DNA of 64,000 nucleotides, from assembly GCA_029204225.1 (NCBI GenBank), contig CM055094.1, forward strand, positions 26,159,041 through 26,223,040. The letters are read 5' to 3'. The position numbers were made by a program, and so were the translations under genes. Within the stretch, counting starts at the first letter, position 1. Each line of letters starts with the position of its first letter. This document shows positions 34,969-47,044 of the stretch, in pieces. This DNA comes from Diphasiastrum complanatum. Lineage: Eukaryota; Streptophyta; Lycopodiopsida; Lycopodiales; Lycopodiaceae. Under the pieces are notes generated by a model. It ran no database searches and was not told the origin of the DNA. It worked only from the letters and a program-made list of their open reading frames with translations.

Positions 34969-36280
34969 CTCTTTTTTACGATACTATAATCTCATGGTAG
35001 CCCTGCACCTAACCATGGCCACATTGGACTTTGGCCCGCCATTTGACTTAGGTTCACATTCAACTTAGGTCCGCATTCCCTTCGCGATGCACCCCACACT
35101 CCACTAAACCCTGTGATCCCCCCCTCCACAATCCATCCAAAACACGACAAATTTTTGCTCAAAATTGATTAGCCAAATTAGTATTCAGTGTAATGGACCC
35201 ACCAAATTCACCTATAAGTTGGCTGAATTCGATTCATTCCTCACTTGTGCTAGCGAAGCTCTTGCGCATTTTTTCCATGACCAAAGCCTTCCAAACTTCC
35301 TGACTTGCTTTTTGATATACTTTCACGCGTCTTACATTTCCTTTTTGCTCATCATGTCTTCTACCGATACTTCCCAGTCTCCGCGCTATACTATCCATCG
35401 TGATGTCCCATCTGCAATGGACATCATGATCCTTCCTAGCACAAGAAAACCATCCCATGCACCTCACCTTGCTTTTAGGGGGTGTTCTTCTGATTGCCCA
35501 CAATGCCCCACAATGCATCATTCACATTACTCTCCACAATTCTACTGCTCTTTTGTGTCACTAACACCTCTTCATGTTGGCATTCACTATGTTCATGTTC
35601 CATCTTGTCCTCTACAACCACTCTTCTATGTTCATTTTGAGGCTTGAGACTTCATGTATGTGTGATGTACTCGAGTCTATGGCTATCATGCTCGTTTAGG
35701 CTTTCCATATTTCCTCCCTTTCTTGTTCGTCTAAAAGTTGTGTTGTCACCGTGCATTGTAGGAGTCGTTTTCAAGGTAGTATCTGTCATTGCATGATTGG
35801 CTATACCAGTAACAAATCTTGGTCTTGGTGTACAACTTGACTTGCTAGACACTCAATCAGCTAGGTCTTGCAAGTTTTTTGATGCTTTTCAACACTCTCA
35901 CATATTTAACATTTACCATAACCATAATGACACAGGTCACAAAAGAATTGGAATTACATCTAGTGAAGCATGTAACTCAAGAAAGAATGTTGGGTATCAA
36001 TTGTTTCTCAAATCTTATACTGAAAGATTGAGATATTTCTATTATAATACTTAACTTTGCCTTTGATCAAGGTGTAGGTTTTGTGTCAAACATAAATCAC
36101 TTATTTGCTACTAGCTAAGTGTGCCCGCCGTTGACAAGCGAGGGCGGACGATCCGGGTGACGGCCGATGATTAGGTTGGCGGCCGATGGTTTAGGAAGAA
36201 AGCCGATGGTCGTTGACGGCGATGTGCCCACCGAAGGTAGACATATAGATGCAACCAAAATTAGTTCGTCAATTTAGTAC
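34969..36280. other. Unassigned sequence
   Basis: Open frames at 35165-35647 and 35797-36054 (+) show no recognised domain. A GC-rich patch at 36115-36240 ('gtgcccgccgttgacaagcg' onward) stands out from its AT-rich surroundings and recalls the hairpin-bearing ends of Helitrons, but I cannot support that call. Confidence 0.35.
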
Positions 36281-37168
36281 ACAACTCGTGGATGTACTTG
36301 ATCTATAAAGAGATCAACCAAATCAATAGAAAGTTGATGAGACATTGGCATTCTAGCAATTTGCTTGTAATTTAGTCATTAGAATTGTGTTTTGATGCTT
36401 GGAATGGTTTTGTATGCAAATGTACTTTGCTCTCAGGTTGTCGTCCGTGCACTGACTGTCCTCCACACGTGTGATGCCGCCTTCGTTTGTTTTTTATCAT
36501 TAGATCCATTGCTCTTGCTAAAATCATAGTGCATTGTTTCTAGATCAAGATCTAGCCTAAAGAACTTGATGTATCTTTGGATTTAGCAATCAATAACTCT
36601 TGTGGATTGATTTGTACAATCAATCGTTGTCCTTTTTTCAAAAAATGGACAAAAGTACAATACTTAATGATAGCTCACAAAGCATAAAAAACCAATTCTA
36701 TTGGTGAAAGTGTGCCACATCATTTAGATCCACCAATGGGAGCAAGTTATTCCCATACAACAAAGTTGACTTATGCTAATAGCTAAAATCCAACTACTAG
36801 TCTCCTTGAGAATAGAAATCTTCCCTAAAAAATAGGATCTAGGAGAATATGTACATGTGATATAGTACAGCCAGCTTCACACCTGTGAAGAACATCTAGC
36901 ATGTGGAAGCATTTACTCATTCACATGGAAGTGCTAGCTACATATAAGGAGATAGTGCCAAATGGCAATTTCATAGATTCTAGACAAAAAACCAGTTCAA
37001 ACTCGTGTAGATTGATCCAACTTAAATCCAACTATATACAAATACTCTTTTGGCTTCCATTCACAAATGGGAATAGGCTCCACTCGTGTGGGATCAAAAT
37101 GTGAACATTAACCATGAGATCAACATATTTGATCTACAAGTTAGAAGTGACATTTCAACACTCCTCAA
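36281..37168. mobile_element. Copia 3' LTR of the minus element, split with its distal half inverted
   Basis: 36660-37168 matches the first half of the LTR family in minus orientation; the start TGTTGAAATGTCAC lies at 37168, with purine-rich sequence before it. 36281-36655 matches the second half of the same LTR family but in plus orientation, up to the LTR end ('ttgtccttttt'). Together they make one LTR whose distal part has been turned around. CACACGTGTG lies at 36464. Confidence 0.6.
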
Positions 37169-37199
37169 TTCTAACTTGGTAAATCCAATGTACATCTAT

Positions 37200-38786
37200 C
37201 TACAATACCAAGTGCAAATTTTCATAAAAAAATGGATCCTTTGGCAAAGGCTTGGTTAAGATATCAACACTACACTCTAATGATGGTATGTGAAGTTGTA
37301 TCTCCTTTGCTTGCACTCTCTCCCTTACAAAATGATGTGCTATCTCGATATGCTTTGCTCTAGCATGGAAGATAGAATTTGTAGAAATTTTTTTTGATGC
37401 TTGATTATCACAATAGATGCAAGGGATCTCCTTGTCCTTGATCACTTGAAGCTCCACCAAAAGTCTTCTTAGCCATAGGAGTTCTTTTGTTGTTGATGTC
37501 AAGGCTTTGTACTCAACTTCACAAGAGGAAAGTGAGATAGTATTTTGCTTTTTGGAAAGCCAAGATATCACTCCTCCACAAATGAAAGTAGCAAATGCAC
37601 TTATGAATTCCCTATCCATCTTGTCACCTGCAAAATTTTGAATCCGAATATGCCCTCAAGTGCAAGTTAGATCCTTGATAGAGAATACCAAAAAATCTAG
37701 TAGATCAGATATATCTAAGCACTCTTTTGGCACTTTTGCAATGATGTACTAAAGGACCTTGCATATGTTGACTCAACTTAATTATACAATAGCTCAAATC
37801 TAGTCTAGTGATTGTCAAATATATTAAGGAGCCTATAAGCTTTCTAAAAAGTGTGAGGTCCTCAAAGGATGCTTCATCACCATCATTAGAAACTTTTACA
37901 ACATGCTCCATAGGGGTGTCAATCACTTCACAATCTTTCATCCCAAATCTTTCAAGAATGGAAGTAGCATACTTTGATTGACAAATAAAAGTAAAATCAC
38001 TACCTCTAGAAACTTCTATTCCAAGTATAAACTTAAGAAGTCCTAGATCTACCATCTTGAATTCACTAGACAATGCAACTTTTACCTTTCTTATGCCTTC
38101 ATGGTTATTTCCTGTCAATATGATATCATCAACATAAAGAACCAAGATGATGATCTTTCCATCATTGCATTTGATATACAAAGAAGGTTCATAAGAACTT
38201 ATCACAAAATGCATAGAGTAGAGGAAAGTATGCAATCTAGAGTACCAAGCTCTAGGTGTTTGCTTGAGAACATATAAGATGTTCTTCAAGTGGCAAATTT
38301 ATCTTCATCTCTTTCTTTGATGAAGCCCTCGGGTTGCAACATGTAGATCTCCTCCTCCAAGTAGCCATTCAGAAATGCATTTGTCACATCCATTTGGAAA
38401 AGATCCCCTTTGAATAAAGTAGCAATACAAATGATCAACCTTATTGTTACAAGCTTTGCTACAGGTGCAAAAGTTTCGTCATAATCTATGCCTTTAGTTT
38501 GAAGAAAACCTTTTGCAACAAGCCTAGCTTTGTACTTGTTAATAGATCCATCTTTATTGTACTTTAATCTATAAATCCACTTACAAGAAAGTGGCTTCTT
38601 CCCATGTGGAAGGTATACAAGATCCCAAATTTGATTATCTAGCAAAGGATCAAACTCTACTTGCATTGCATCTCTCCAAAATTGTGACTTACTAGCATCT
38701 CCAAAACTAGATGGCTCTTCAAGCATTGTGGTTAAGAAGGAGTAAGAAGTAGTAGGATTTGAGCCTTCCCTTTGCTTTTCGCCCAT
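37200..38786 (-). pseudogene. Copia RT and RNase H (minus element)
   Basis: 38786-38286 encodes the RT start (SQFWRDAMQVEFDPL, then CKWIYRLKYNKDGSINKYKA, KGIDYDETFAPVAK and MDVTNAFLNGYLEEEIYMLQ). 38289-37705 continues with LKQTPRAWYSRL, the catalytic YVDDIILTG, and KFILGIEVSRG. 37619-37200 is RNase H (SLSSCEVEYKALTSTTKE, FHARAKHIEIAHHFVRE) running to the pol end. Two frame changes separate the three pieces. This is the distal half of a minus-strand copia whose gag is at 40611. Confidence 0.9.
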
Positions 38787-38789
38787 CTC

Positions 38790-39270
38790 CCAGAGATACC
38801 GATGATGATAGCATCAAGTCCCTCACATGACTATGCATGCCAATATCCCTCCAAGTGAACTTGTGAGATCTTCCATGGCCCAACCAAACGATCTGTACCC
38901 TACTATCACTGGAATCCGCATCCTTGATTCAATCATGATATGGCAAATTGACTTGACTTTAGAATAGGCAGTTGAAGTGTATCTCCTCGATGACAAACCT
39001 GATACACTGCTCCACAACTAAATTGACTTGATCAAAATTGACTTACTGACTGAAAAACAAAATCTTCACACTTACCACTCGCCAAGAGCATCCAAAGTGT
39101 GATCATTGACCCGTTCTTCATCCTATGTGTGTCCCACACATAGCTTGTCCAATGCAAGTCCACTATCTTGCCCAATGGCTTCCAACTGGCACCACCTCGC
39201 ACCTCCATCACCTACGACCGCCAAAATATGTGTACCTCCAAGCTAGCCCATATTTCCCTCCGAAAGAGAA
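38790..39270. other. Unrecognised insert between copia integrase and RT
   Basis: About 480 bases with no copia similarity lie where the integrase C-terminus should be. Open frames (38823-39017 -, 39125-39310 +) match nothing I know. It may replace a deleted integrase end. Confidence 0.4.
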
Positions 39271-39274
39271 ATTT

Positions 39275-39590
39275 CCAAGATACTCTCACAAAAATCTCTC
39301 ATTCTACTAGAGATATATTCTCTCCATTATCACATCTTAGTACTTTGATGTTAAAACAAAGTCGCTTCTCAATAAGAGATTTAAACTTAACAAAGGCTTC
39401 ATATACAAGACTCTTCTTTGGCAATAGATCTATCCAAGTAAATCTAGTACAATCATCTATGAAAGTCACGTACATCAAGGCACCTCCATTACTAGCATGT
39501 GAAAAGGAATGTACATCAGAATGTATAAGATCTAAAGGAGAGGTAGATCAAGGATCTCTTTTAGGATGTCTTGTGAGTCTTTGAAAGTCC
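39275..39590 (-). pseudogene. Copia integrase core fragment (minus element)
   Basis: The minus strand gives SPLDLIHSDVHSFSHAS, then GALMYVTFIDDCTRFTWIDL, LPKKSLVYEAFVKFKS and IKVLRCDNGE. These contain the first two catalytic aspartates of the DDE integrase. Frame changes are needed and the third acidic residue lies in the missing part. Confidence 0.8.
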
Positions 39591-39594
39591 ACAA

Positions 39595-40330
39595 CTGCAA
39601 GGTGGTGATGAGAAGGAAAACTTCACATCCAAAGGCAATAAAAAGTTCCAACCATTCAAGAAGCACCAAGGCAAGGAGACCAAGGGCAAAGATGGTGGAT
39701 CTACCTCCAAAGGAAAGTACAAGAATAAAGCAAAGTTAAAGTGTTTCTTTTGTGGAAAGAAAGGACACTTTGCTTTTGAATGCTTTAAAAAGAAGAATGC
39801 TCAAGGGAATGAAGATCATGCAATATTGCACATGAGAGGAGGAAGAGGATGGTTTCAACACATCCTTGATGGTAGCATCAAATCCAACTTCAAGCAAAGA
39901 CATATGGTGAATTGAGTTCCCACATGTCATACAACAAGGATTTTTTCTCTAGTTTACTTTCTTGTAATGATTCTAAGAAATCTATATACATTGTTAGTGA
40001 TCAAGAATGTAAAGTAGATGGTATTGGATCTATCCCATTGTGCTTAGGATCATCTAAGAGGATAGATCTAGATAATGTCTTGTATGTTCCATCTATTACT
40101 AAAAATTTGTTCAGTGTTGGACAATTGATGGATAATGGACTCGATGTACATTTCAAGAATGGAATTTGTTCCATCTTGAAAGATGATAAGTACATAGCTA
40201 GTGGCATTAAGCAAGGAAGACTTTTTAAATTGGATGCTAATGTGGCCATTGAAAGTGTGAACATGGTTAGGGAGGAGATGACACAAGTGGACCTCCCCAA
40301 ATCATTCTCAAGATGTGGCAAGATATGTGC
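39595..40330 (+). pseudogene. Inverted internal segment: copia zinc knuckle and protease
   Basis: On the plus strand, opposite to its surroundings, the segment reads GGDEKENFTSKG, then the zinc knuckle CFFCGKKGHFAFEC, the end of the protease motif region (SSHMSYNKDFFSSLL) and LDNVLYVPSITKNLFSVGQL, ending near REEMTQVDLPKSFS. In an intact copia this part lies between gag and integrase on the same strand. Here gag (40611-40330) and integrase (39590-39275) are both on the minus strand, so the segment has been flipped in place. The catalytic Asp-Ser-Gly region is damaged. Confidence 0.8.
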
Positions 40331-40611
40331 GCCCCCATCCTTGCTTTGAGATGTAGCATCCTACTCTCCTCGACGACAAGTACATTATGTAACTTGTCAA
40401 TTGCGGGAAGTTGGTCTTGAATGGAAAATGTTTGGACAAGATTGGTGAACTCATCACCAAGTCCATTCAAAATGACTTGTAACAATTCATTATCTTGGAT
40501 TTTATCTCCAATTGAAGCCAATCTTTTGTTCAAAGATTTAATTCTTAGCACATATTCTTGTGCACTCTCTCCACTTCCCTTCATGCTTTGGAGCACTTGA
40601 TTCCTTAGCAT
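40330..40611 (-). pseudogene. Copia gag fragment (minus element)
   Basis: The minus strand reads SGESAQEYVLRIKSLNKRLA, DNELLQVILNGLGDEF, then LHNVLVVEESRMLHLKAR. This is the UBN2-type Gag middle, as in the plus elements at 45276 and 52011. It breaks off at the inversion junction; its continuation is the start of the flipped segment at 39595. Confidence 0.85.
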
Positions 40612-41379
40612 GAGTACGCTAGAAGTGTTATTGGATTCATAAACTACTTCCTAGTAGACTTCAATTCCCAAACAATAGTGCATAAGTCTCAAATCTGTCA
40701 TCTCAAATTTAGAACTTAACATTGTATCATGTTAATCATTCACAACGATTCAACTTTCTCATGTAAAACAATTTATATAGTCTATGGGATAAGGCGAGTA
40801 CCAAATTGTGTAATCTATGTGGAAATCCAGGTATCAAACCATCATTGTCATGAACAATAGCTAGTTATAATGTATTACATCGTATTTTGTGAATACATAA
40901 CTGAAAATTTTCAATTATAAAATCGAGAAGGTATTTTGACACGTTTGATAACCAAATTTTGAGTAATAACATTATTTTAGAACATCTTTTGCAGCCTCCA
41001 GAACATCTAGGAAAAAAATTCCAGTCTTCAAAGATAGTATGCCCGACGTGCTAAATGAAACATGAATTTTTTTTTTGCAACCTCGAAAGATAGCATCCTG
41101 GCATGCCAAGCAAAACCGCCCATAGACCAAAAAAAATTAATTGGAAATTTTTCCTGTTGTGGGATTCCATTTTGGGATTTTTAACTATTTATCAAACCAC
41201 AATTCTTAATAATAAAAATTCAAGTAGTGGCATAAAAAAGGTAGCACTCCGTGTGCTATCTTTTGGTTGAATCATGGCAAGAAAGAAACTCAAAAACCTT
41301 GCAAAAACTTTACTCGCAAAATGCCAAGGCCCAAAAAATAACATGTGCTTGGATTGCAAAATTGATAAATCTTATTGAG
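40612..41379. other. Unassigned AT-rich sequence
   Basis: No domain recognised and no LTR that would pair with the minus copia, so that element's 5' end is missing. Confidence 0.4.
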
Positions 41380-43330
41380 TCAAATAGTCTCCTTTGTAGC
41401 TTGAGTTGCTCCAATGTATTCAACTTCTGTTGATGACAATGAGATTGATTTTTGTTTCATGGTATTCTAGGAAATAAGAGCATTTGCCAAATAGAAATAG
41501 TATCCAGAAGTAGACCTTGTGGAATTTCGATCACCTCCCTAATCAAAGCTAGTGTATTTATAAGGTGTTGTAACTGAAAGGTAAATCCATGATGGCTCAT
41601 GCAATACATCAAGCCTTGATCTATAACATGATCAAGCTCTCCATGTATTTTGTCCTACAGAAAACCAATGCTACTTCCTTGCTATGCACTTTCTCACAAT
41701 AGATTGTTATAGGAAGTGTTTGTGCTTGGATTGAGAGATAGCACTATTGTGCTTTGATTGTCACAATCGATTGTTGTAGGAAGTGTTTTTGCAAGGTTGA
41801 TGTCTGCAAGCAATTGCCTTAGCCAGATCGTTTCTTTGGTTGCAAATGTGGCAACTATGTATTCGGATTTCGTTGATGATAATGCAACTGAGGTCTGCTT
41901 CTAACTGTTCCTTGAGATTGGGCCTTGGTTGTATAAACATACAAATCTAGAAGTTGATTTTCTTGTATCGACATCTCCTGCCCAATCTGCATCTGTGTAG
42001 GCTTCATGATGTTGGCAGTTTGGCTGTCTCCGTAGCAGATGATGAGAGTTTTCGTTGCATGGATGTACTTCATGACCTTTGTTAGTGCTTTACAGTGAGT
42101 TAGGCCTGGATTTGACAAGAACTGGCTAAGTGTACTAATCGAATATGCAAGGTCTAGTCGCATGCAGATCATTGCATACAGCAGTGTGCCGATGATGGAT
42201 TGAAATGGGTAGCACTTCATTTTCTCCTTTTCTGCCTTAGTTTGAGGAGACTGTTCCTTTGATAACTTTACTCTTGGGTCAAGTGGAAAGTGACTTGATT
42301 TGCAGTTGGCCATTCAATACTTTTCCAACACGTTGCTGAGATATCATTGCTGGTTAATGAAAGTCAGTCTGCTGGGTCGATCTCATTGGATTTGGATTTC
42401 GAGACAATAGTCGACTGGACCCATGTCAATAATTTTGTACTCATGGGCCAGCATGCATTTCGTATCCTTCATCAGATTCATATCGTTACTAAATAGAAGT
42501 GTATCATCAACATAGAGAGTAATGATGATGAAATAATTTGATACAGACTTGAAATAAACATTCTCGTCTGTTGAGTTTGGAATAAAACTATTCTCAATCA
42601 TAAATGTGTTGATTTTATGAAACTAGGCTCTTGTTGACTGTTTCAGCATGTAGAGTGCCTTGTGGATTTTGCATACAAAGTGTTGTTGCTTGACGTCGGG
42701 TTTGTATCCTTCTGGCTGCATCATACAGATTTTCTCTTTGATGGCTCCGTTGAGAAAAGCGATATGGACATCCATCTGGTGGACTTCAAGATCTATTGCA
42801 GCTGCAAAGGAGAGGAGTAGGCAGATCGAAGCATGTTTGATTCTCCATTAGAGAATCAAATTTGATTTCCATCGTTGCTTTCCACTGCTCAACATCAGGA
42901 GTAGACATAGCCTCAGAAATGGTGGTTGGTTTCTGCACAAAGTAGCAGGCTGGATCATCCATAAATTTGGATGGAGGTTGTCTAGACCTGTTCGACCTTA
43001 TGGGTTGAACTTCGGTCCTCTGATGTGGGTTGACTCGTTGAGGTTCTGACTCATTGTTTGAGTCAGTGTCACTATTCTGTAGTTGAATCCCTGGATCAGA
43101 ATTTGGGTGCTCGATCTTTGGGTCGGATTTGTCAGCAGCTTTTCCCTTGTGGTCGATAAACTGGTCTTCCACAAAAATGACAACTCTACTTGTGAATGCC
43201 TCCTCAATATCCAAATTATAGAGCTTGTATGCCTCATGATTTGGGAAATAGCCGATGAAAATTGTTTTTCTACTTTTGTCATCAAGTTCTTTCTTAGATT
43301 TTAGAGTTGATGATAAGTTGGCGACGTCGG
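41380..43330 (-). pseudogene. Second minus-strand copia: integrase end, RT and RNase H
   Basis: From right to left the minus strand gives the integrase tail and linker (NHEAYKLYNLDIEEAFTSRV, VEDQFIDHKGK), an RT start (ISEAMSTPDVEQWKATMEIK), the RT middle (IAFLNGAIKEKICMMQPEGY), the catalytic box YVDDTLLFSND (within 42601-42383), then RNase H (SIIGTLLYAMICMRLDLAYS; 42313-41855). A further RNase H-like piece (GDRNSTRSTSGYYFYLANAL, SLSSTEVEYIGATQA) lies at about 41400-41580 and looks out of order or duplicated. Many frame changes and stops. The family differs from its neighbours and is close to the scrap at 56800-57230 (shared VEDQFID/IEDQFID linker). Confidence 0.8.
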
Positions 43331-43714
43331 TCTACCACTGTTAGAAGAATCCAAAAACCCGAAGGTACCTTTGAACAAGGAAGGCATGCAAATCTCGAAG
43401 GTGCCCAAAAAAGAGAAGGCAGAGAAATATGAAAAACTTGAAGGTAGGCCTGAAATGGAGTTCAAGGCATTTGGTCACTGTGTCGCATTTTTTCCAAAGG
43501 TGCAAAAAATGTGAAGAAGAGAAGGCGCCTTTAAAAATATTTTTAAGGCAAAACGAAGATTGTGAAAAATGCGAAGGTCCGAAATATGTAGTCAGCCATC
43601 GGCTGTTTTCAGGATGCTCATTACTTGAATGATCGATTAGGCTGAGCATTGAAATCTAACATGGAGCAGGTCCATCACACTTTTGAAGGAGTCCATCAGC
43701 ACATTATTTCTATG
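43331..43714. other. Short unassigned stretch left of the young copia
   Basis: Open frames at 43341-43649 (-) and 43429-43632 (+) match nothing known. Continuous with 49523 onward before the copia inserted. Confidence 0.4.
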
Positions 43715-43719
43715 CTCCA

Positions 43720-44369
43720 TGTGAAAAATTCAACTAGTTTCATCACATTTTGTAATATTTTCATATTTGGTATATTGAGGCCAAAACTTGTTTTAGACTT
43801 GGAGGTTGACTTTTCAAAGTTAATTAGTCTAAATTTCATTTGAATAAACACTTTTTGAAAGTGTGGGAAAGATAGAATGCGAGTTTGAGTAGATTCAATT
43901 TGAATAAGTTGGGTACATTGAATCTAGACCCAAAATTGGTAGGGTTAGCATTTTGGTGGGAAAGCCAAGTGGCCAAATAGGGTTTGGACCTGCTATAAAA
44001 GGATGTAACTCGTGGAGAGAGTCATCTTCTCTCTTCTCTATCTCATTTCATGCTTATACATGGTTCTCTTGGGTTCTACTATCCATTGGTGCACTATCTT
44101 GGTGATTGCTTGTAATTCTATGTGTAGAATGATCTATATTTGTTATTTTTGGATCCACACGTGTGAAATATAGTAGCTTGCTGGTTTTGTACGGACAGCA
44201 ACAGTACATAATCATTTCATTCAAGTTTGATCAAGTTCTATTAGTGTTTGCATCTCAAATTGTGTGTAGATGCTGATTTTTCTACATTGGTGAAATTGGT
44301 AGTGTATTTCTCTTTCTAACCAAAGATCATTCAAGTAGATTGTATCTTAAGGATCTGAAATCTTTCACA
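43720..44369 (+). promoter_or_regulatory. 5' LTR of the young copia (promoter)
   Basis: 650 bp. A TATAAAA box at 43994-44000 would start the genomic transcript shortly downstream. CACACGTGTG, a G-box palindrome, lies at 44156-44165, followed by TGTACGGACAG...AGTAC. Confidence 0.9.
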
Positions 44370-44381
44370 TGGTATCATAGC
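44370..44381 (+). promoter_or_regulatory. Primer binding site of the young copia
   Basis: TGGTATCATAGC, a one-base variant of the usual copia primer site for initiator tRNA-Met, immediately after the LTR end. Confidence 0.8.
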
Positions 44382-44967
44382 TTGTGTTTCAGGTTATGAA
44401 GGAGAAAATCAGATCTATCAATGATTTGGTGAAGATATCAAGTCTAGAGCATGCTAGAGAGGATTCTACACCAAAATCGGATTTTTTGCTTTGTAGATTG
44501 GATCTTTTGTAGATCAAAACACTAAATAGGTCAATATACTTGTTCAATTCCGTTTTTCGAATTCACATGCTGGATTTCGTCGATTTTTGGATCATTGGTT
44601 CAACCTAAGTGGTGGCTTATAGATTGCATATCAAATTTTCAGCATTTGCATGTAGATTTGGAATAGTCAATTTTTTGTGATTTTGTCAAAACCCTAATTT
44701 TGATTGGATATCTAGATAGTGAGGTTGCTGGACCTCATTTGAGTGTGTTTCAATCCTAGGAAGTGGCAAAAGTCATTAGATTGAGGATAGATCATAGGTT
44801 GATCAAGATTCCATGATTCTATGTGTTGATTTGCTTGGATAAGTGCTAGAAGAGAATTTGTGAGATAGTTTCAAATCTTGGTCATTTCTTTTGAAAGCAT
44901 TTGTTGTTGTTCAAAGGAGTGCTTTGTGATTGAAATAGGTTGAAAGAGAAGATCAGGTCATTGCTAC

Positions 44968-45577
44968 ATGGCAACCTCAATTGGAGTCATGTTGGAATCC
45001 AATGATAGGCTTACCTCAAGTAACTATTCATTATGGAAAGTGAGGATGGAGTCACTTCTTGAGATGAATGATGTTTTGGATATTGTTGTAGGTTTGGAGG
45101 AGAGACCAGCAACACAACAAGATTAATTGAGGTATGACAAGAGGGCCAAGAAGGCTCTACACATGATAAAGATGAATGTTACCAATGAACTTCTCAAGGA
45201 AGTTGGTAAGTGCACATCATCTTTGGAAGCTTGGAATTCATTGAAGAAGCTTTATGAATCCAAGTAACTTCTAGAGTGTTGACTCTAAGAAGGCAAATCT
45301 TTTCTTGTTTGCAAAAGAATGAAGAAAGTCCAAGTACTTTTGTTTTGAGAATGAAAGCATTGAATGACGAGTTAGCTTGCATAGATGAAAGCATTAAGGA
45401 AGGAGAGCTTATTCAAGTGATTCTTAATGGCTTGTTGGATGCTCATGCTAACATTGTTCAAAGTATTGCTATTCAAAAGACTTTGCCAAGTTTGATGGAT
45501 CTCAAGCGATCCTGATCAATGAGGAATATAGGCTTCAAGCAAGAGGTGGATCTACATCAACACTTCAAGAGGATGCT
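44968..45577 (+). pseudogene. Gag of the young copia, broken
   Basis: It starts at ATG 44968 (LESNDRLTSSNYSLWKVRME), the UBN2-type copia Gag. A TAA at about 45123 and another after 'gaatccaag' near 45265 interrupt it. Coding resumes in a second frame (ALNDELACIDESIKEGELIQ) and shifts again near 45510 into the frame with the zinc knuckle. At least three lesions are therefore present upstream of pol. Confidence 0.85.
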
Positions 45578-47044
45578 ATGTTCACAAAGGGCGAATTCAA
45601 GGGCAAAACCAAAAGCAAGTGGTCTAAAGGGCAAGATCAAGTGGATGCTTCTTCAAGTGGCAAAAAGAAGGATAGATCAAAAATCAAGTGCTTCTATTGT
45701 GACATCAAAGGACACTTTGCAAGTGAGTGCTACAAGAAGAAGAGAGATCAAGGAGACAAGCAAAGTAATCTTACTCTTGATGAGGATAGTTTGGATGTGC
45801 AAGATGCAAATGATGATGCTTTTGTGATGTCTTCATTTATGCTTGCTAATGATGGAGATCTAGATCCTTGGTGGATTGATAGTGGAGCAAGTTCACACAT
45901 GACCTTTCACAAAGAGTACTTCACTTCTTTGTTGGCATATGGAGATGACAAGAGGGTGATCTACACGGCCAATGATGGTGAGTGTGCAATCAAAGGGATT
46001 GGCACAATTCCTATTTCTCTCTCTACAAATAGGAATGTTCATTTGGAGGATGTCTTGTTTATTCCATCTATTACCAAGAATTTGCTTAGTGTGAGTCAAA
46101 TGCTAAGTAAGGGCCTCAAGGTGGAGTTTGATGGAGATGCTTGTTTGATCAAAAGGAAGGATGTCTTGATTGGAAAAGGTAAAAGGCAAGGGAAGTTGTT
46201 CAAACTTGATGCTTGTGTTATTGCTAACCAAGTTGGATGTGTTGCAAGGGAGCAAATTTCTATTCAAGAGGTTTGGCACAAAAGGATGGGACACCTCAAC
46301 TTCAAGTCATTGGAGGTAATGGCAAGGAAGAAGGTTGTGATTGGTCTTCCAAGTTCTTTAAGTAATGACAAGCATGTTTGTGAGTCTTGTGCTTTGTCTA
46401 AGTCACATAGACTACCTTATACTAGATCTATTTCTAGATCTACAAAGCCTTTTCAGCTTGTACATTCGGATATTCATGGATTTATTACAATTAGAAATAG
46501 TGGAGCTAAGATGTATGTAACATTCATTGATGATTTTAGTAGATTTTGTTGGATCTATCTACTAAAGAGCAAAGATGAAGTGTATGATGTCTTTGTCAAG
46601 TTCAAGAATGCAAGGGAGAACCAATTTTCCACAAAGATCAAGTGCTTGAGAGGTGACAATGGTGGTGAGTACATATCTAACAAGTTCAAGGCCTTTTGTG
46701 ATGAGCATGGGATCAAGAGGGAGTATACAACATCAAGGACCCCACAACAAAATGGAGTGGCTGAAAGGAAGAATAGAACTTTATGTGAAAGTGCTAAAGC
46801 TATGAGGTTAAGTGATAATCTTGACAAACCATTTTGGGATCAAGCTTTGTTGTGTGCCAATTTCTTGTGCAATAGGTGGCCGAGTGCTATTTTAGATGGA
46901 AGGACACCTTTTGAGATGCTATTCAAGAGAAGGCCGAGTGTCAACTTTTTAAGAACCTTTGGATGCACATGCTATGTCAACATTACTCTTGATGATAGGA
47001 CCAAGGAGGATCCATCTTCAAGAAGAGGTATTTTTGTTGGATAA
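45578..47044 (+). pseudogene. Zinc knuckle, protease and integrase of the young copia
   Basis: One long open frame (488 codons). The zinc knuckle is CFYCDIKGHFASEC. The aspartic protease has WWIDSGASSHMT with an intact D-S-G. The GAG-pre-integrase segment has the H-H-C-C zinc set (WHKRMGHLNF...CESCALSKSH). The integrase core has catalytic D in HSDIHGF, D in LRGDNGGEY and E in QNGVAERKN. The frame stops near 47044 after FGCTCYVNITLDDRT and GIFVG. Compared with the related element at 53603, about 15 residues (the VGYxxxxKAYRxY region) are missing there, so a small deletion broke the link to RT. Confidence 0.9.

Noticed and set aside
35165-35647. 160-codon open frame as a host gene
   Set aside because: No domain, unusual composition, and it lies between TE fragments.
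36115-36240. Helitron end
   Set aside because: GC-rich hairpin-like words recall Helitron termini, but no CTRR end, no Rep/helicase sequence and no clear A/T insertion point were found.
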